DNA of 38,053 bases, from positions 1-38,053 of the forward strand of contig CAYSPT010000049.1 in the NCBI GenBank assembly GCA_964432985.1, written 5' to 3'. Below, in pieces: positions 6,340-14,732 of this stretch. Source of the DNA: CAYSPT01 sp964432985 (lineage in GTDB: Bacteria > Muiribacteriota > CAYSPT01). Both the position numbers and the translations under genes were made by a program. The notes under the pieces were generated by a model. The model did not search any database. It had not been told where the DNA came from and was given only the letters and a program-made list of their open reading frames with translations. How positions within the stretch are numbered: the stretch's first letter is position 1; each line of letters begins with the position of its first letter.

Positions 6340-7587
6340 ATGAGATGTAAATCCACACCCGCAGTACTTATATTTTCGGTCCTCCTTACCTGTGTCCTGG
6401 CTGCAGACGCGCAGGCCGCCGGAGACCGGGACGAACAGGCAGCCCTGCGGCAGGCCGCCGCCCTGGCGGCGGTGCAGTCTCCCGCCACGGAAGCCACCAC
6501 CTCAGAGACCACCTTCAAGGCCGGGGAGATCGGCCTGCAGGCCCTCAACCCGGAGATCAGCGTAACCGGTGACATACTGTTCACCTACAGTGACGGGGAC
6601 GATGTACTACAGGCCACCGACTTCACCTTCCGGGGACTGGGCATCCACCTGGAGGCCTATCTCGACCCCTACTCGCGGTTCAAGGCCGCATTTCCCATTA
6701 ACTCTGCTGGGACCACCCTGGGAGAAGCCTACTTTACCCGGTACGGGGCTTTGCGGGGCGGGAACCTGACCGTGGGCAAGTTCCGCCAGCAGTTCGGGGT
6801 GGTCAACCGCTGGCACAAGCACGGGCTGGACCAGGTGGATTTCCCCCTGCCGCTGCGGATGATATTCGGCGCCGGCGGGCTCAACCAGACCGGAGTTTCC
6901 CTGGACTGGAGCAGCTCAGCGGGAACCGATCAGCGGGAGCTGACGGTCCAGATTACGGATGCCGAGAACGGGGTGATCTTCTCGGGCAACAACCGCAACA
7001 AGGCCTCGGTGCTGGCCCATTTCAAGAACTATCACGATGTCTCCGAAGAGACCTACTTCGAGCTTGGAGTGACGGCGCTGTACGGCTGGAACGACACCTG
7101 GACGGTGGGTGCGGCCGAGGTCGGGGACACCAACCCGGTCCGGGTTTACGGCCTCGACCTGACCCTGGCCTGGGAGCCGCTGGACCAGATGCGGTACCGC
7201 AACTACGAGTGGCGTACCGAGCTCTACTTCGTGGACAAGGATATCCTGGCTCCCGACGGCTCCGGCCCCGATTCCGTGAACCCCTGGGGGTTCTTCACCT
7301 ACTACCAGCGAAAGATATCCCGTACCGCCGATGTCGGGCTCAGGTACGACTATTACGAGCCCGATTTCAAGCCCTACGCCGATGCCACCCTCTCTCCGCT
7401 GGCAGTCGCTACCGTGGAGGCGAAACGCGAGCAGGTGGTCCTCTACTACACCTGGTTTCAGAGCCCGTTCGTCAAGTACCGCCTGGAGCTTGACCACGAG
7501 TACGGCGACCACATGGGAGCCGACGAGAACCGGATAATACTCCAGTGCATCTTCGCCGCCGGCCCCCACAAGCACGAGCGGTACTAG
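6340..7587 (+). CDS. Outer-membrane beta-barrel porin
   Basis: The mature protein begins after a clear signal peptide (residues 1-24, MRCKSTPAVLIFSVLLTCVL then ending ADAQAA). The rest alternates aromatic and polar residues in strand-like segments, for example RFKAAFPI, GEAYFTRYGALRGGNLTVGKF, and repeated YRNYEWRTELYF-type strands. It resembles phosphate-selective or metal-associated porins. Length is 415 residues. I chose ATG 6340 because GGAG lies ten bases upstream and the signal peptide follows directly. The C-terminus (HKHERY) does not end in Phe but ends in an aromatic residue. It is the second gene of the sigma-54 operon; with the downstream binding protein and ABC permeases it suggests outer-membrane passage of a metal ion. 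Confidence 0.82.
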   Translation: MRCKSTPAVLIFSVLLTCVLAADAQAAGDRDEQAALRQAAALAAVQSPATEATTSETTFKAGEIGLQALNPEISVTGDILFTYSDGDDVLQATDFTFRGLGIHLEAYLDPYSRFKAAFPINSAGTTLGEAYFTRYGALRGGNLTVGKFRQQFGVVNRWHKHGLDQVDFPLPLRMIFGAGGLNQTGVSLDWSSSAGTDQRELTVQITDAENGVIFSGNNRNKASVLAHFKNYHDVSEETYFELGVTALYGWNDTWTVGAAEVGDTNPVRVYGLDLTLAWEPLDQMRYRNYEWRTELYFVDKDILAPDGSGPDSVNPWGFFTYYQRKISRTADVGLRYDYYEPDFKPYADATLSPLAVATVEAKREQVVLYYTWFQSPFVKYRLELDHEYGDHMGADENRIILQCIFAAGPHKHERY

Positions 7588-7651
7588 AAATATGTCAGAT
7601 CACAGCTCTGAAAAGCAAGATGAAGAATTCATGAAAGGGGATGTTTGGAGC

Positions 7652-8755
7652 ATGAAACGGTTCGTCTTTAAATCAATTTACATCATAATATGTCTGGCTT
7701 TACTGTGCGGAATCGCCGCCCCGGCCGGCGGCAAACCGCTTCGGGTGGTGACCACGCTTTCCGATTACGCCGTCCTGGCACGGGCCATCGGCGGCGACAG
7801 GGTGGACGTGACCGCCATTGTCCAGGGCAACCAGGACGCCCACTTCATCCGGCCGAAGCCCTCGTTCGTCGGCCTGTTAAGGCGGGCCGACGTGGTGATC
7901 TCAACCGGCCTCGACCTGGAAATGTGGCTTCCCACGGTAATCGACAAGTCGGGCAACACCCGCTTGAGAAGCGGCCGGAAGGGCTACGTGGCCGCCGCCC
8001 ACGGCATGAACATGCTGGAAAAACCCACGGTCATGTCCCGCATCGAGGGCGGGGTCCACGTCTACGGCAACCCCCACGTGACCTGCTCGCCGTTGAACAT
8101 GAAGGTGGCCGCCCGCAACATCGCCACCGGCCTGGTAAAGAACGATCCGGCCGGAGAACCGGCCTACCAGGCAAACCTCGGGAGCCTGCTCGCCGAGTTC
8201 GACCGGCGGCTCTTCGGAGATGATCTGGTGAACATTATCGGGGGCGACACCCTGTGCACCCTGGCTGAAAAAGGGACCGTGATCACGTTTCTCAAAGAGC
8301 AGACCTACCAGGGAAAACCCCTCATGGACTACCTGGGCGGCTGGATGAAAGCGATGCTCCCGCTTCGGGGAAAGAAGATCGTGACCTACCACAAGAACTG
8401 GATCTATTTCGTGAGACTGTTCGGTCTGGATGAAGCCGGCACCATCGAGCCGAAACCGGGGATACCCCCGTCGCCCCGGCACGTCAGCGAGCTGGTGGAG
8501 CTGATGAAAGCCCACGGCATCCGGCTGGTGCTGGCGGCCAATTATTTCGACGAGCAGAAGGTGAAGAGCGTGGCCGCACGGGTGGGGGCGGAGCCGGTCA
8601 TCGTCCCGCTCTACGTGGGAGGTTCAGAAGGAGTCGACGATTACTTCCAGCTGGTTGACCACTGGACCGAACGGCTCCTCGGGGCGGCGGTGAAGGCCGG
8701 CATAATCAAGAACAGCAACATCATCAGGAACACCGGTGTCATTGAAACGAGGTAG
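7652..8755 (+). CDS. Zn/Mn-type ABC transporter substrate-binding protein (ZnuA/adhesin family)
   Basis: A signal peptide (residues ~1-28) leads into LRVVTTLSDYAVLARAIGGD, the usual start of the family. Candidate metal ligands are the His in QGNQDAHF, the His in GNPHVTCSP, the His in YHKNWIYF and the acidic site in ANYFDEQK, matching the three-His plus Asp/Glu pattern. The His-rich loop of many ZnuA proteins is missing; a His-rich region appears instead in the last gene of the operon. It should deliver a divalent metal to the two permeases that follow. The start is uncertain between ATG 7652 and ATG 7631; 7652 gives the better signal peptide. Two ABC-3 permease genes follow at once. Confidence 0.85.
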   Translation: MKRFVFKSIYIIICLALLCGIAAPAGGKPLRVVTTLSDYAVLARAIGGDRVDVTAIVQGNQDAHFIRPKPSFVGLLRRADVVISTGLDLEMWLPTVIDKSGNTRLRSGRKGYVAAAHGMNMLEKPTVMSRIEGGVHVYGNPHVTCSPLNMKVAARNIATGLVKNDPAGEPAYQANLGSLLAEFDRRLFGDDLVNIIGGDTLCTLAEKGTVITFLKEQTYQGKPLMDYLGGWMKAMLPLRGKKIVTYHKNWIYFVRLFGLDEAGTIEPKPGIPPSPRHVSELVELMKAHGIRLVLAANYFDEQKVKSVAARVGAEPVIVPLYVGGSEGVDDYFQLVDHWTERLLGAAVKAGIIKNSNIIRNTGVIETR

Positions 8756-8776
8756 AAGGAACACGGAGGTGATAGC

Positions 8777-9661
8777 ATGTCAGGTGCACTGGCATTTTTC
8801 ACGGTACAGGCGGCCCTGCTGGCGGTGGTGCTGCTCCTGCACACCTATGTCGGGCTTCATATCATCAGGCGGACACTGGTTTTTTCCGACCTGGTGCTCG
8901 ACCAGCTGGCCGCCTTCGGAGCCATGGTGGGAATCTGTCTCGGTGTCAGTTACGGCACCCCCGGGTCCTACCTGGTCTCGCTGGCAGCGGTGCTGGCGGG
9001 CGCGCTCCTGCTGGCACTTATCAATCCCAAAAACAGGCTCATTCCCCGGGAAGCGGTTATCGGGATCATGTACGCCCTGGCGCTGGTAGCGTCCCTGCTG
9101 CTGAGCGACAAGATGGCCGAGGGAAGCGGCTATGTGACCAAGACCCTTTCCGGCTCCATGCTCTGGGTCACCTGGCCCCTGGTGGCGGTCACCACGGCGG
9201 TCTACGCTGTGCTCATTATCTTCCACTGGTATTTCAGAAACCGCTTCATCGGGCTCACCGACGACTACGGCTCGGTAGCCAGCCCCCGGTGGTGGGATTT
9301 TCTCTTCTTCACCACCCAGGGCATTATCACCGTTCTTATCGTGCCCGTGGCCGGGGTGTTGCTGGCCTACTCGTTCCTCATGATACCGGCGGCCATCGCG
9401 CTGCTGTTCACCAGGAACTGGCCAAAGGCATTGGTCCTGGGGTGGGGTTCGGGATTCGCCGCCTGCCTGGCCGGGCTCGGTGCTTCCTGGCGGTACAACC
9501 TGCCCTACGGTCCCACGCTGGTGCTGGGCCTGGGGCTGGTCTTCGTTTGCGCTGTGGTGTACAAGGCCGTGACCAACAAGATCCCGGCCTACAGGCCTAT
9601 TGGCCTGAGGGCCGTGCGGAGCCAGCCGGAGATAGGCGGAGAGGGGGCGGTTTCACCATGA
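8777..9661 (+). CDS. ABC-3 family metal permease, first copy
   Basis: A membrane protein of 294 residues with about eight or nine hydrophobic segments and the family traits (GLHIIRRTLVFSDLVLDQLAAFGAMVG near the N-terminus; SFLMIPAAIALLFT in the C-terminal half). The ribosome site GGAGGTGAT sits seven bases before ATG. It is related to ZnuB/TroC. The start of the second permease overlaps its stop (ATGA), so the two probably form a heterodimeric channel. No ZnuC-like ATPase accompanies them in the window. Confidence 0.85.
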   Translation: MSGALAFFTVQAALLAVVLLLHTYVGLHIIRRTLVFSDLVLDQLAAFGAMVGICLGVSYGTPGSYLVSLAAVLAGALLLALINPKNRLIPREAVIGIMYALALVASLLLSDKMAEGSGYVTKTLSGSMLWVTWPLVAVTTAVYAVLIIFHWYFRNRFIGLTDDYGSVASPRWWDFLFFTTQGIITVLIVPVAGVLLAYSFLMIPAAIALLFTRNWPKALVLGWGSGFAACLAGLGASWRYNLPYGPTLVLGLGLVFVCAVVYKAVTNKIPAYRPIGLRAVRSQPEIGGEGAVSP

Positions 9662-10518
9662 CCGTTATCCACACCCTCGGCTGGGCCTTCCTGGCCTGTC
9701 TCAGCTTGACGGGAATCCTGGGATACCTGGGAATACACGTACTCATGCGCGAAATCATCTTTATCGACATCGCCCTGGCCCAGATGGCGGCGGTGGGTAC
9801 CATCACCGCCCACCTGGCCCTGCACACCCATGAAGGGTCGCTGCTCAGCCACGCCGCCGCCTTCGCCGTCGTCCTGGGCGCGGCGGCCTTCTACGCCCTG
9901 GTAAGAAGGAGGGTGGTGCAGATACCGGTGGAGGCCGTCATCGGTGTCTCCTACGCCATCGCCGCCGCCGGGACTTTGTTCCTGCTGGGAGTGGCGCCGG
10001 GGGGGCACGTGCACCTTCAGCACATCCTGGCAGGCAGCATGCTCTGGGTTGAGTGGCCGGCCATCGCAACCGCCTGCCTGGTGTTCGGAGTGACCGGCAT
10101 ACTCTTCCGGGTGTTCCGCCGTCCCCTGACCGCCATATCGGAAAACTACGAGCGGGCGGCCCGTGATGGACTGAAGGTGGTCTGGTGGGATTTTCTCTTT
10201 TACGTGCTGTGCGGCACGGTCATCACCATGGCGGTCAATCTGGCCGGGGTGGTGGTGGTGTTCGCTTTCCTGATCATACCGGCCACGCTCTCGGCGCTTT
10301 TTTCGGCCCGCTGGGGTATCCGCCTGGTACTGGCCTGGGCAGCCAGCACGTTGGCTTCAGTCCTGGGCCTGCTGTTCGCCTACCACCTGGACTTCTCGGT
10401 GGGGCCGTCGGTGGCCATGTTCATGGGGCTCGAGCTGGTGGCGGCCGGGCTCTTCAGCTGCTTGAAAAAAGGTACGAGTAATGAGGCAGGAGGTGCCCGG
10501 AATGGCCATGAACAGTGA
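9658..10518 (+). CDS. ABC-3 family metal permease, second copy
   Basis: A membrane protein of 286 residues related to the previous one: VLMREIIFIDIALAQMAAVGT, the GSMLWVEWP loop and FAFLIIPATLSALFS all recur. An open frame continues upstream of this ATG, but it lies inside the first permease and encodes nothing membrane-like, so I chose the overlapping ATGA start at 9658. It ends inside the leader of the next gene (overlap of 17 bp with the chosen start). I infer that it is one half of the inner-membrane metal channel. Confidence 0.85.
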   Translation: MTVIHTLGWAFLACLSLTGILGYLGIHVLMREIIFIDIALAQMAAVGTITAHLALHTHEGSLLSHAAAFAVVLGAAAFYALVRRRVVQIPVEAVIGVSYAIAAAGTLFLLGVAPGGHVHLQHILAGSMLWVEWPAIATACLVFGVTGILFRVFRRPLTAISENYERAARDGLKVVWWDFLFYVLCGTVITMAVNLAGVVVVFAFLIIPATLSALFSARWGIRLVLAWAASTLASVLGLLFAYHLDFSVGPSVAMFMGLELVAAGLFSCLKKGTSNEAGGARNGHEQ

Positions 10519-11266
10519 CGAACCGTCATCTCCCGTTCTCGTTGTCGATAACCTTCATAAGACCTACAGGAGCGGAAAGCGTGAAATTAAAGCGCTGGAC
10601 GGGCTTGACCTGCGGGTGTTTTCTTCCGAGATTTTCGGGTTTCTCGGGCCCAACGGAGCAGGCAAAACCACCGCCATCAAGTGTGTTCTCGGCCTGGTGT
10701 TCCCGGATAAAGGGGACATAACCATATTCGGAAAACCTTCCTCAGACATCACCACCAGGGCAAAGATCGGTTTCCTACCGGAAGAGGCCGTCTTTGCCGA
10801 CTACCTGACTGCCCAGGAAACCCTTGTGTTCTTCGCCAGGATCATGGGTATCGACACGGTCAACGAACGTGTAAACCGGGTCCTTGACCTGGTGAAGTTG
10901 ACCGCGTCCTCCCAGGCGCTGGTCCGGACGTTCTCCAGAGGAATGAAACAGCGCCTGGGGATGGCGCAGGTGCTCCTGAACGACCCGGAACTTCTCATCC
11001 TCGATGAACCGCTGTCCGGCCTCGATCCCATGGGGCGCACCATGATGAAGGAAATAATCCTGGCCATTAAGAGTTCCGGGAAAACCGTATTCCTGAGTTC
11101 CCATCAACTGCTCGAGATCGAACAGGTATGCGACCGTATCGCCATCCTGTGCCACGGCACGGTGGTCGACGAGAGGAAGATATCGGAGTTCACTCTCGGT
11201 CACGGTGAGCCCTCGCCCCTGGAGAAGGTATTCATATCAACGGTAAGGGAGCATGGATATGAGTAA
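10502..11266 (+). CDS. ABC transporter ATP-binding protein (ABC-2/NatA type)
   Basis: The 254-residue ATPase has Walker A GPNGAGKTT, the signature FSRGMKQRLG, Walker B LLILDEPLSGLDP and the H-loop SSHQLLEIEQVCDR. The sequence style (SRGMKQRL, SHQLLEIEQVCDRI) is that of ATPases serving ABC-2 exporters, not ZnuC. ATG 10502 is preferred over ATG 10481 because AGGAGGTG precedes it by six bases. It lies between two ABC-3 permeases and an ABC-2-like permease. It may power either or both; the absence of any other ATPase in the operon is notable. Confidence 0.88.
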   Translation: MAMNSDEPSSPVLVVDNLHKTYRSGKREIKALDGLDLRVFSSEIFGFLGPNGAGKTTAIKCVLGLVFPDKGDITIFGKPSSDITTRAKIGFLPEEAVFADYLTAQETLVFFARIMGIDTVNERVNRVLDLVKLTASSQALVRTFSRGMKQRLGMAQVLLNDPELLILDEPLSGLDPMGRTMMKEIILAIKSSGKTVFLSSHQLLEIEQVCDRIAILCHGTVVDERKISEFTLGHGEPSPLEKVFISTVREHGYE

Positions 11267-12023
11267 AATTGTGATCATTGCCACCGGCAGTTTCAAGGAC
11301 ATCCTGAGGAAAAAGATACTCTACCTCATACTGTTGATCGCTGTTCTTTGCCTGTTCGGGGCACACTTTCTTACGTTCTTCAAGGAATCCGTGCAGATCC
11401 GCCTGATGAAAGATCTGGCTTTCGGCATTATTACCCTGTTCTGCGCCGTGGTCGCGGTCCTGGCCGCGATGGAGCTCATTCCGGACGAGGTCGAGTCCCG
11501 GTCTGTCTACTACCTCCTCTCCAGGCCCGTCCACCGCTGGCAGTACGTGACCGGAAAGTTCCTGGCGCTGGCCGCCATTCTCCTTCTGAACATCATATTG
11601 GTAGGAGGAGCTTTCATTGTGATGATCTACATCAAGAAGCAACTCATCCCGGAAAATGCGTTTGTGGCCATGTTCTTCATCTACCTGAAAAGCCTGATCG
11701 TCGCTTCGATAACCATGGCCCTGTCAACATGCGTGTCCAGGATAATCAATGTCTCCCTGGTTCTGCTGATGTACTGTGTCGCCACCTTTAAGACACTGCT
11801 GATATACGCCTTTCAAAAGATGGAGTTACCGGTGCTTTCCATCTTCCTGAACATCGTGAAGCACCTTCTTCCCTCGTTCGAATACCTGGCTATCGGTGAC
11901 GCCATCGTTCACAATTTCCAGGTCCCCTGGACCTACATCATCGGGATGACAGCGTACACTCTCGGCTATGTAACCGCTTGTTGCGGCATTGCCCTATTGT
12001 TCTTTTCCGGAAAGGATCTGTGA
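11259..12023 (+). CDS. ABC-2-type transporter permease
   Basis: A 254-residue membrane protein with about six hydrophobic segments. The layout MSKIVIIATGSFKDILRKKILYLILL followed by ELIPDEVESRSVYYLLSRPVHRWQYVTGKFLALA is typical of NosY/ABC-2 permeases that pair with the ATPase type encoded just upstream. ATG 11259 has AGGGAG seven bases upstream; ATG 11253 is an alternative. It overlaps the ATPase gene slightly, which indicates coupling. The substrate is unknown; context suggests a metal, a metal-bound protein or a lipid-linked substrate. Confidence 0.82.
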   Translation: MSKIVIIATGSFKDILRKKILYLILLIAVLCLFGAHFLTFFKESVQIRLMKDLAFGIITLFCAVVAVLAAMELIPDEVESRSVYYLLSRPVHRWQYVTGKFLALAAILLLNIILVGGAFIVMIYIKKQLIPENAFVAMFFIYLKSLIVASITMALSTCVSRIINVSLVLLMYCVATFKTLLIYAFQKMELPVLSIFLNIVKHLLPSFEYLAIGDAIVHNFQVPWTYIIGMTAYTLGYVTACCGIALLFFSGKDL

Positions 12024-12026
12024 CCT

Positions 12027-13094
12027 TTGAGCAGAAAACGCGGACCACACAAAATAGCGTTGGTCATGCTCGTTTCAGGTCTGGTTATGGCCGGGGCCAC
12101 CATGTACCTGGTGAAAAGGGAGGTACGCGAGAAGCCAGCGGGTGAAAGCAAAATACTCGGCCTGATGGCCAGGGAAGCCAGGGGCTGCATCGCCTCTCTC
12201 TTGTGGCTGAAGGTAGACTCCTACGCCCATTTCGACGTTCACCCGGGAGAGTACCTGCCGCTGGTCCGCGTGGTCGCTTCACTGGACCCGAACTTCATAG
12301 ACGCCTACACCCTGGGGGCCTACTGGCTGTGCGAGAAAATGGATGACCGCCTGGATCAAGGTATCGCCTTCCTCGAGGAAGGCCTCAGAAACAATGTTGA
12401 AAGGCCGGGCGTCGACCAGATCCATTTCGAACTGGGGTGGCAGCTGTACTTCCAGGTGGGAGATTATGAAAGAGCCACCCACGAGTTCTATGCGGCACTC
12501 AGGACCATCACCCGTGAAGACAGTGCCTCCATTTATCTGCTCAAGAACTATTTGAGGCTTTTCGCCTGGTCAAGCCTGATGGCGGGTTACCACAAAACGT
12601 TTCACGAAACCGTCATGATCTTTGACTATCTCTACCCGGACAGCACCATGGAAAGCCTGCCCATAGTACAAAAGCTACTGTCGAATTACTTCGAGGAAGA
12701 GGGGTGCGCTAACCTGCAGGTGGATGGAATCAGCACGTTTTTCAGGGAAAACGCCTATCCGGCCAGGGAAGTATCGGATTACTCCCACCGGTTCGAATTG
12801 AACTTTGTCAGGGAACTGCCGTCAAGCGTGGAGCAAGCGCGGCCCGAATCACAGGAACCTGTCCACCACCACCTCGACCGGCGGCTGACTCATTCAATAA
12901 CCGATCTTCACAGGGAACATCATAATCACGGTGCGGCCAATGGTGGTGACGTTAGTGTCGAGGAAGGACACCATCACTGTCATCATGATCACGTAGACAT
13001 CTGGAACGAGCAGGGCACCTGGCCGGCAGTACGGGAAGGATTCCTTGCCCTGATACTGGGCCTGGTATGCTTTTGCCTCAAGAGGAAAATGTAG
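12027..13094 (+). CDS. Membrane protein with TPR-like region and His-rich C-terminal segment
   Basis: The 355-residue protein begins at TTG three bases after the preceding stop. A hydrophobic segment (residues ~10-28) is followed by a helical region with repeat-like pairs (DPNFIDAYTLGAYWLCEKM, DQIHFELGWQLYFQVGDYERATHEFYAAL) suggesting TPRs. Residues ~280-325 are extremely His-rich (HHHLDRR, LHREHHNHG, EEGHHHCHHDHVD). A final hydrophobic segment ends in CFCLKRKM. Such His clusters usually buffer or deliver Zn, Ni or Cu. As last gene of the metal-uptake operon it may hold the metal in the periplasm, a job the His loop of ZnuA normally does. No close family was recognised. Confidence 0.65.
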   Translation: MSRKRGPHKIALVMLVSGLVMAGATMYLVKREVREKPAGESKILGLMAREARGCIASLLWLKVDSYAHFDVHPGEYLPLVRVVASLDPNFIDAYTLGAYWLCEKMDDRLDQGIAFLEEGLRNNVERPGVDQIHFELGWQLYFQVGDYERATHEFYAALRTITREDSASIYLLKNYLRLFAWSSLMAGYHKTFHETVMIFDYLYPDSTMESLPIVQKLLSNYFEEEGCANLQVDGISTFFRENAYPAREVSDYSHRFELNFVRELPSSVEQARPESQEPVHHHLDRRLTHSITDLHREHHNHGAANGGDVSVEEGHHHCHHDHVDIWNEQGTWPAVREGFLALILGLVCFCLKRKM

Positions 13095-13142
13095 CCTACC
13101 GTCCAATCGACTGTCGAAAAGCGTCATTTCAACCAGTTGACG

Positions 13143-13538
13143 TCACTGGTAATAGTCGATCTTGCAGCCGCAGCCGTCCCACATGCGGTCATAGGCGTCC
13201 ATCCTGTCCTGAACAAAAGCCCTGGCCTCGCCCTGCCAGTCTACCAGGTGCAGAACGACTTCATCCGGCCGGGGCGTTTCCGCTACGATGAATGTTTCAC
13301 CTCTCCGGAGGATCCAGATCGACCCGCGAAGCAGCGTGTCGCGTTCCGACACGGTCTCGAATTCGGACCGGATCCTTTCGAATTCGCCAAATGGAAGAAC
13401 CATGTATTTATTCTCGCCCAATTCATTGAATATCATTTCCAGTTGCATGATTGCTTCACTCATGGTCACACACGGTCCTGTCAACTTCGTAGCCCCGGTC
13501 TCCTCCCGGATGACAAAGGGTTTCTCCTTAGTGATCAC
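13143..13538 (-). CDS. Hypothetical protein, last gene of the ORP operon
   Basis: Not recognised. About 131 residues from a GTG that overlaps the end of the Orp-like gene by 11 bp. The sequence is soluble-looking, with MSEAIMQLEMIFNELGENKY and a closing WDGCGCKIDYYQ that offers two Cys. No good ribosome site precedes the GTG, so translation may depend on coupling; the frame is open for a further 50 codons upstream. The operon position suggests a role in ORP assembly. Its 3' end converges on the His-rich protein gene with a 48-bp gap. Confidence 0.55.
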   Translation of the reverse strand: MITKEKPFVIREETGATKLTGPCVTMSEAIMQLEMIFNELGENKYMVLPFGEFERIRSEFETVSERDTLLRGSIWILRRGETFIVAETPRPDEVVLHLVDWQGEARAFVQDRMDAYDRMWDGCGCKIDYYQ

Positions 13539-13887
13539 ATATATTTTTGCCCGTTTTAAGACTACCGTCCAGGTAAGCCTGAACGAGCGCAGAAGGGTCA
13601 TTTCCCGAAGCGCCCAGCATGACCTCAATTCCATACTGCGAAAAGAAGTTCTGCGCACGCATTCCAATTCCGCCGGCAATAATGACATTCACATCCTGTT
13701 CGAAGAGCCATCCTGGCAACAACCCTGGTTGATGTGGAGGTGACGGCACGGTGGTTCTCCCGGCAATCGTCTTGCTCTCCCGGATGGCATCAAACAACAC
13801 AAACTGCTCGCAGTGCCCGAAGTGACTGCTCAACCGCCCGCCGGTTACCGGCACGGCAATACGAATGGTCTCTGTCGGTTTGTTCAT
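13528..13887 (-). CDS. Orp-like protein (NifX/NifB/NafY cofactor-binding family)
   Basis: A 119-residue protein of the dinitrogenase iron-molybdenum cofactor-binding fold: IRIAVPVTGGRLSSHFGHCEQFVLFD, then PPHQPGLLPGWLFEQDVNVIIAGGIGMRAQNFFSQYGIEVMLGA, then a helix with ALVQAYLDGSL. The GHCEQF segment is characteristic. In Desulfovibrio a member of this fold, the orange protein, binds a Mo-Cu sulfide cluster, and another is fused to the C-terminus of an Mrp ATPase (MrpORP). Here the same two parts are adjacent but separate: the ATG lies two bases after the mrp stop. This supports a matched pair of cluster carrier and ATPase. Confidence 0.85.
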   Translation of the reverse strand: MNKPTETIRIAVPVTGGRLSSHFGHCEQFVLFDAIRESKTIAGRTTVPSPPHQPGLLPGWLFEQDVNVIIAGGIGMRAQNFFSQYGIEVMLGASGNDPSALVQAYLDGSLKTGKNICDH

Positions 13888-13889
13888 GA

Positions 13890-14732
13890 TTACTGGTGTC
13901 CTTTCGTTGTATCCTTATTTTCACAAGCATCCACGATCAACTCTACCGCTTCTCTGAATGCTTCCGACGCCGGGGAATCGATGTAGGTTTCCACAAAAGG
14001 AAAGCCGTTATCCCCGGACACCACCAGCCGGGGGTCGATGGGAAGCTGTCCCAGGAAGGAAATGTCGAGCTGCCGGGCCATGGCCCGGCCCCCGCCGGTG
14101 CTGAAGATTGCCACTTCATTTCCGCAATGGGGGCACACGAATCCACTCATGTTCTCTATGACCCCGAGCACGGGGAGCTCGAGCTTGCGGCAGAAGTTGA
14201 TGCACTTGCGGACATCCGTGATGGCCACCTGTTGTGGTGTTGTTACAATGACGGCGCCGTCGGCCTGTCCTACCAGTTGCGCTATAGACAGCGGTTCGTC
14301 GCCGGTGCCGGGAGGAGAGTCCACGATGAGATAATCGAGCTCCCCCCACTCCACGTCCTTGAGAAACTGCTTGATCACCTGGTACTTCAAGGGGCCCCGC
14401 CAGATGACGGCGTCGTCGGCGCGGCGCAGGAGGAACCCCATGGACATTACCTTGAGGCGATCTTTCACCACTACCGGATTAATCCTGTTTTCGGTGCCAC
14501 CTACCGGGAAGCCCTCCAGGTTGAGCAGTTTCGGTACGCTTGGACCGTGGATGTCGATATCCAGAAGCCCGACCCGGAATCCACGGTCCATCAGCGAGTA
14601 CGCCAGGTTGACCGCCACGGTGCTCTTTCCCACACCGCCCTTGCCAGACAGGACAAGGATGGTATGATCGATATGCTCCAATCGCTCTTTGATCTCACGG
14701 TCTTCGTCGTCAGATTTGATTGTCTTCTTCAT
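13890..14732 (-). CDS. mrp: Mrp/ApbC/NBP35-family P-loop ATPase
   Basis: The 280-residue protein has the deviant Walker A SGKGGVGKST (residues 29-38), the switch region LLDIDIHGPSVPKLL, DSPPGTGDEPLSIAQL, and the metal-binding pair CPHC at 200-203 that bridges the dimer and holds an Fe-S cluster. This family carries and inserts Fe-S clusters. It lacks the C-terminal Orp domain of Desulfovibrio MrpORP; that domain is encoded by the next gene instead. The start ATG overlaps the stop of the DUF364 gene (ATGA). It is the fourth gene of the minus-strand ORP operon. I infer ATP-dependent delivery of Fe-S or mixed-metal clusters to the Orp-like proteins. Confidence 0.92.
   Translation of the reverse strand: MKKTIKSDDEDREIKERLEHIDHTILVLSGKGGVGKSTVAVNLAYSLMDRGFRVGLLDIDIHGPSVPKLLNLEGFPVGGTENRINPVVVKDRLKVMSMGFLLRRADDAVIWRGPLKYQVIKQFLKDVEWGELDYLIVDSPPGTGDEPLSIAQLVGQADGAVIVTTPQQVAITDVRKCINFCRKLELPVLGVIENMSGFVCPHCGNEVAIFSTGGGRAMARQLDISFLGQLPIDPRLVVSGDNGFPFVETYIDSPASEAFREAVELIVDACENKDTTKGHQ

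Noticed and set aside
9289..9657. N-terminal extension of the second ABC-3 permease
   Set aside because: It lies inside the first permease, is not hydrophobic, and the ATGA overlap gives a normal start.
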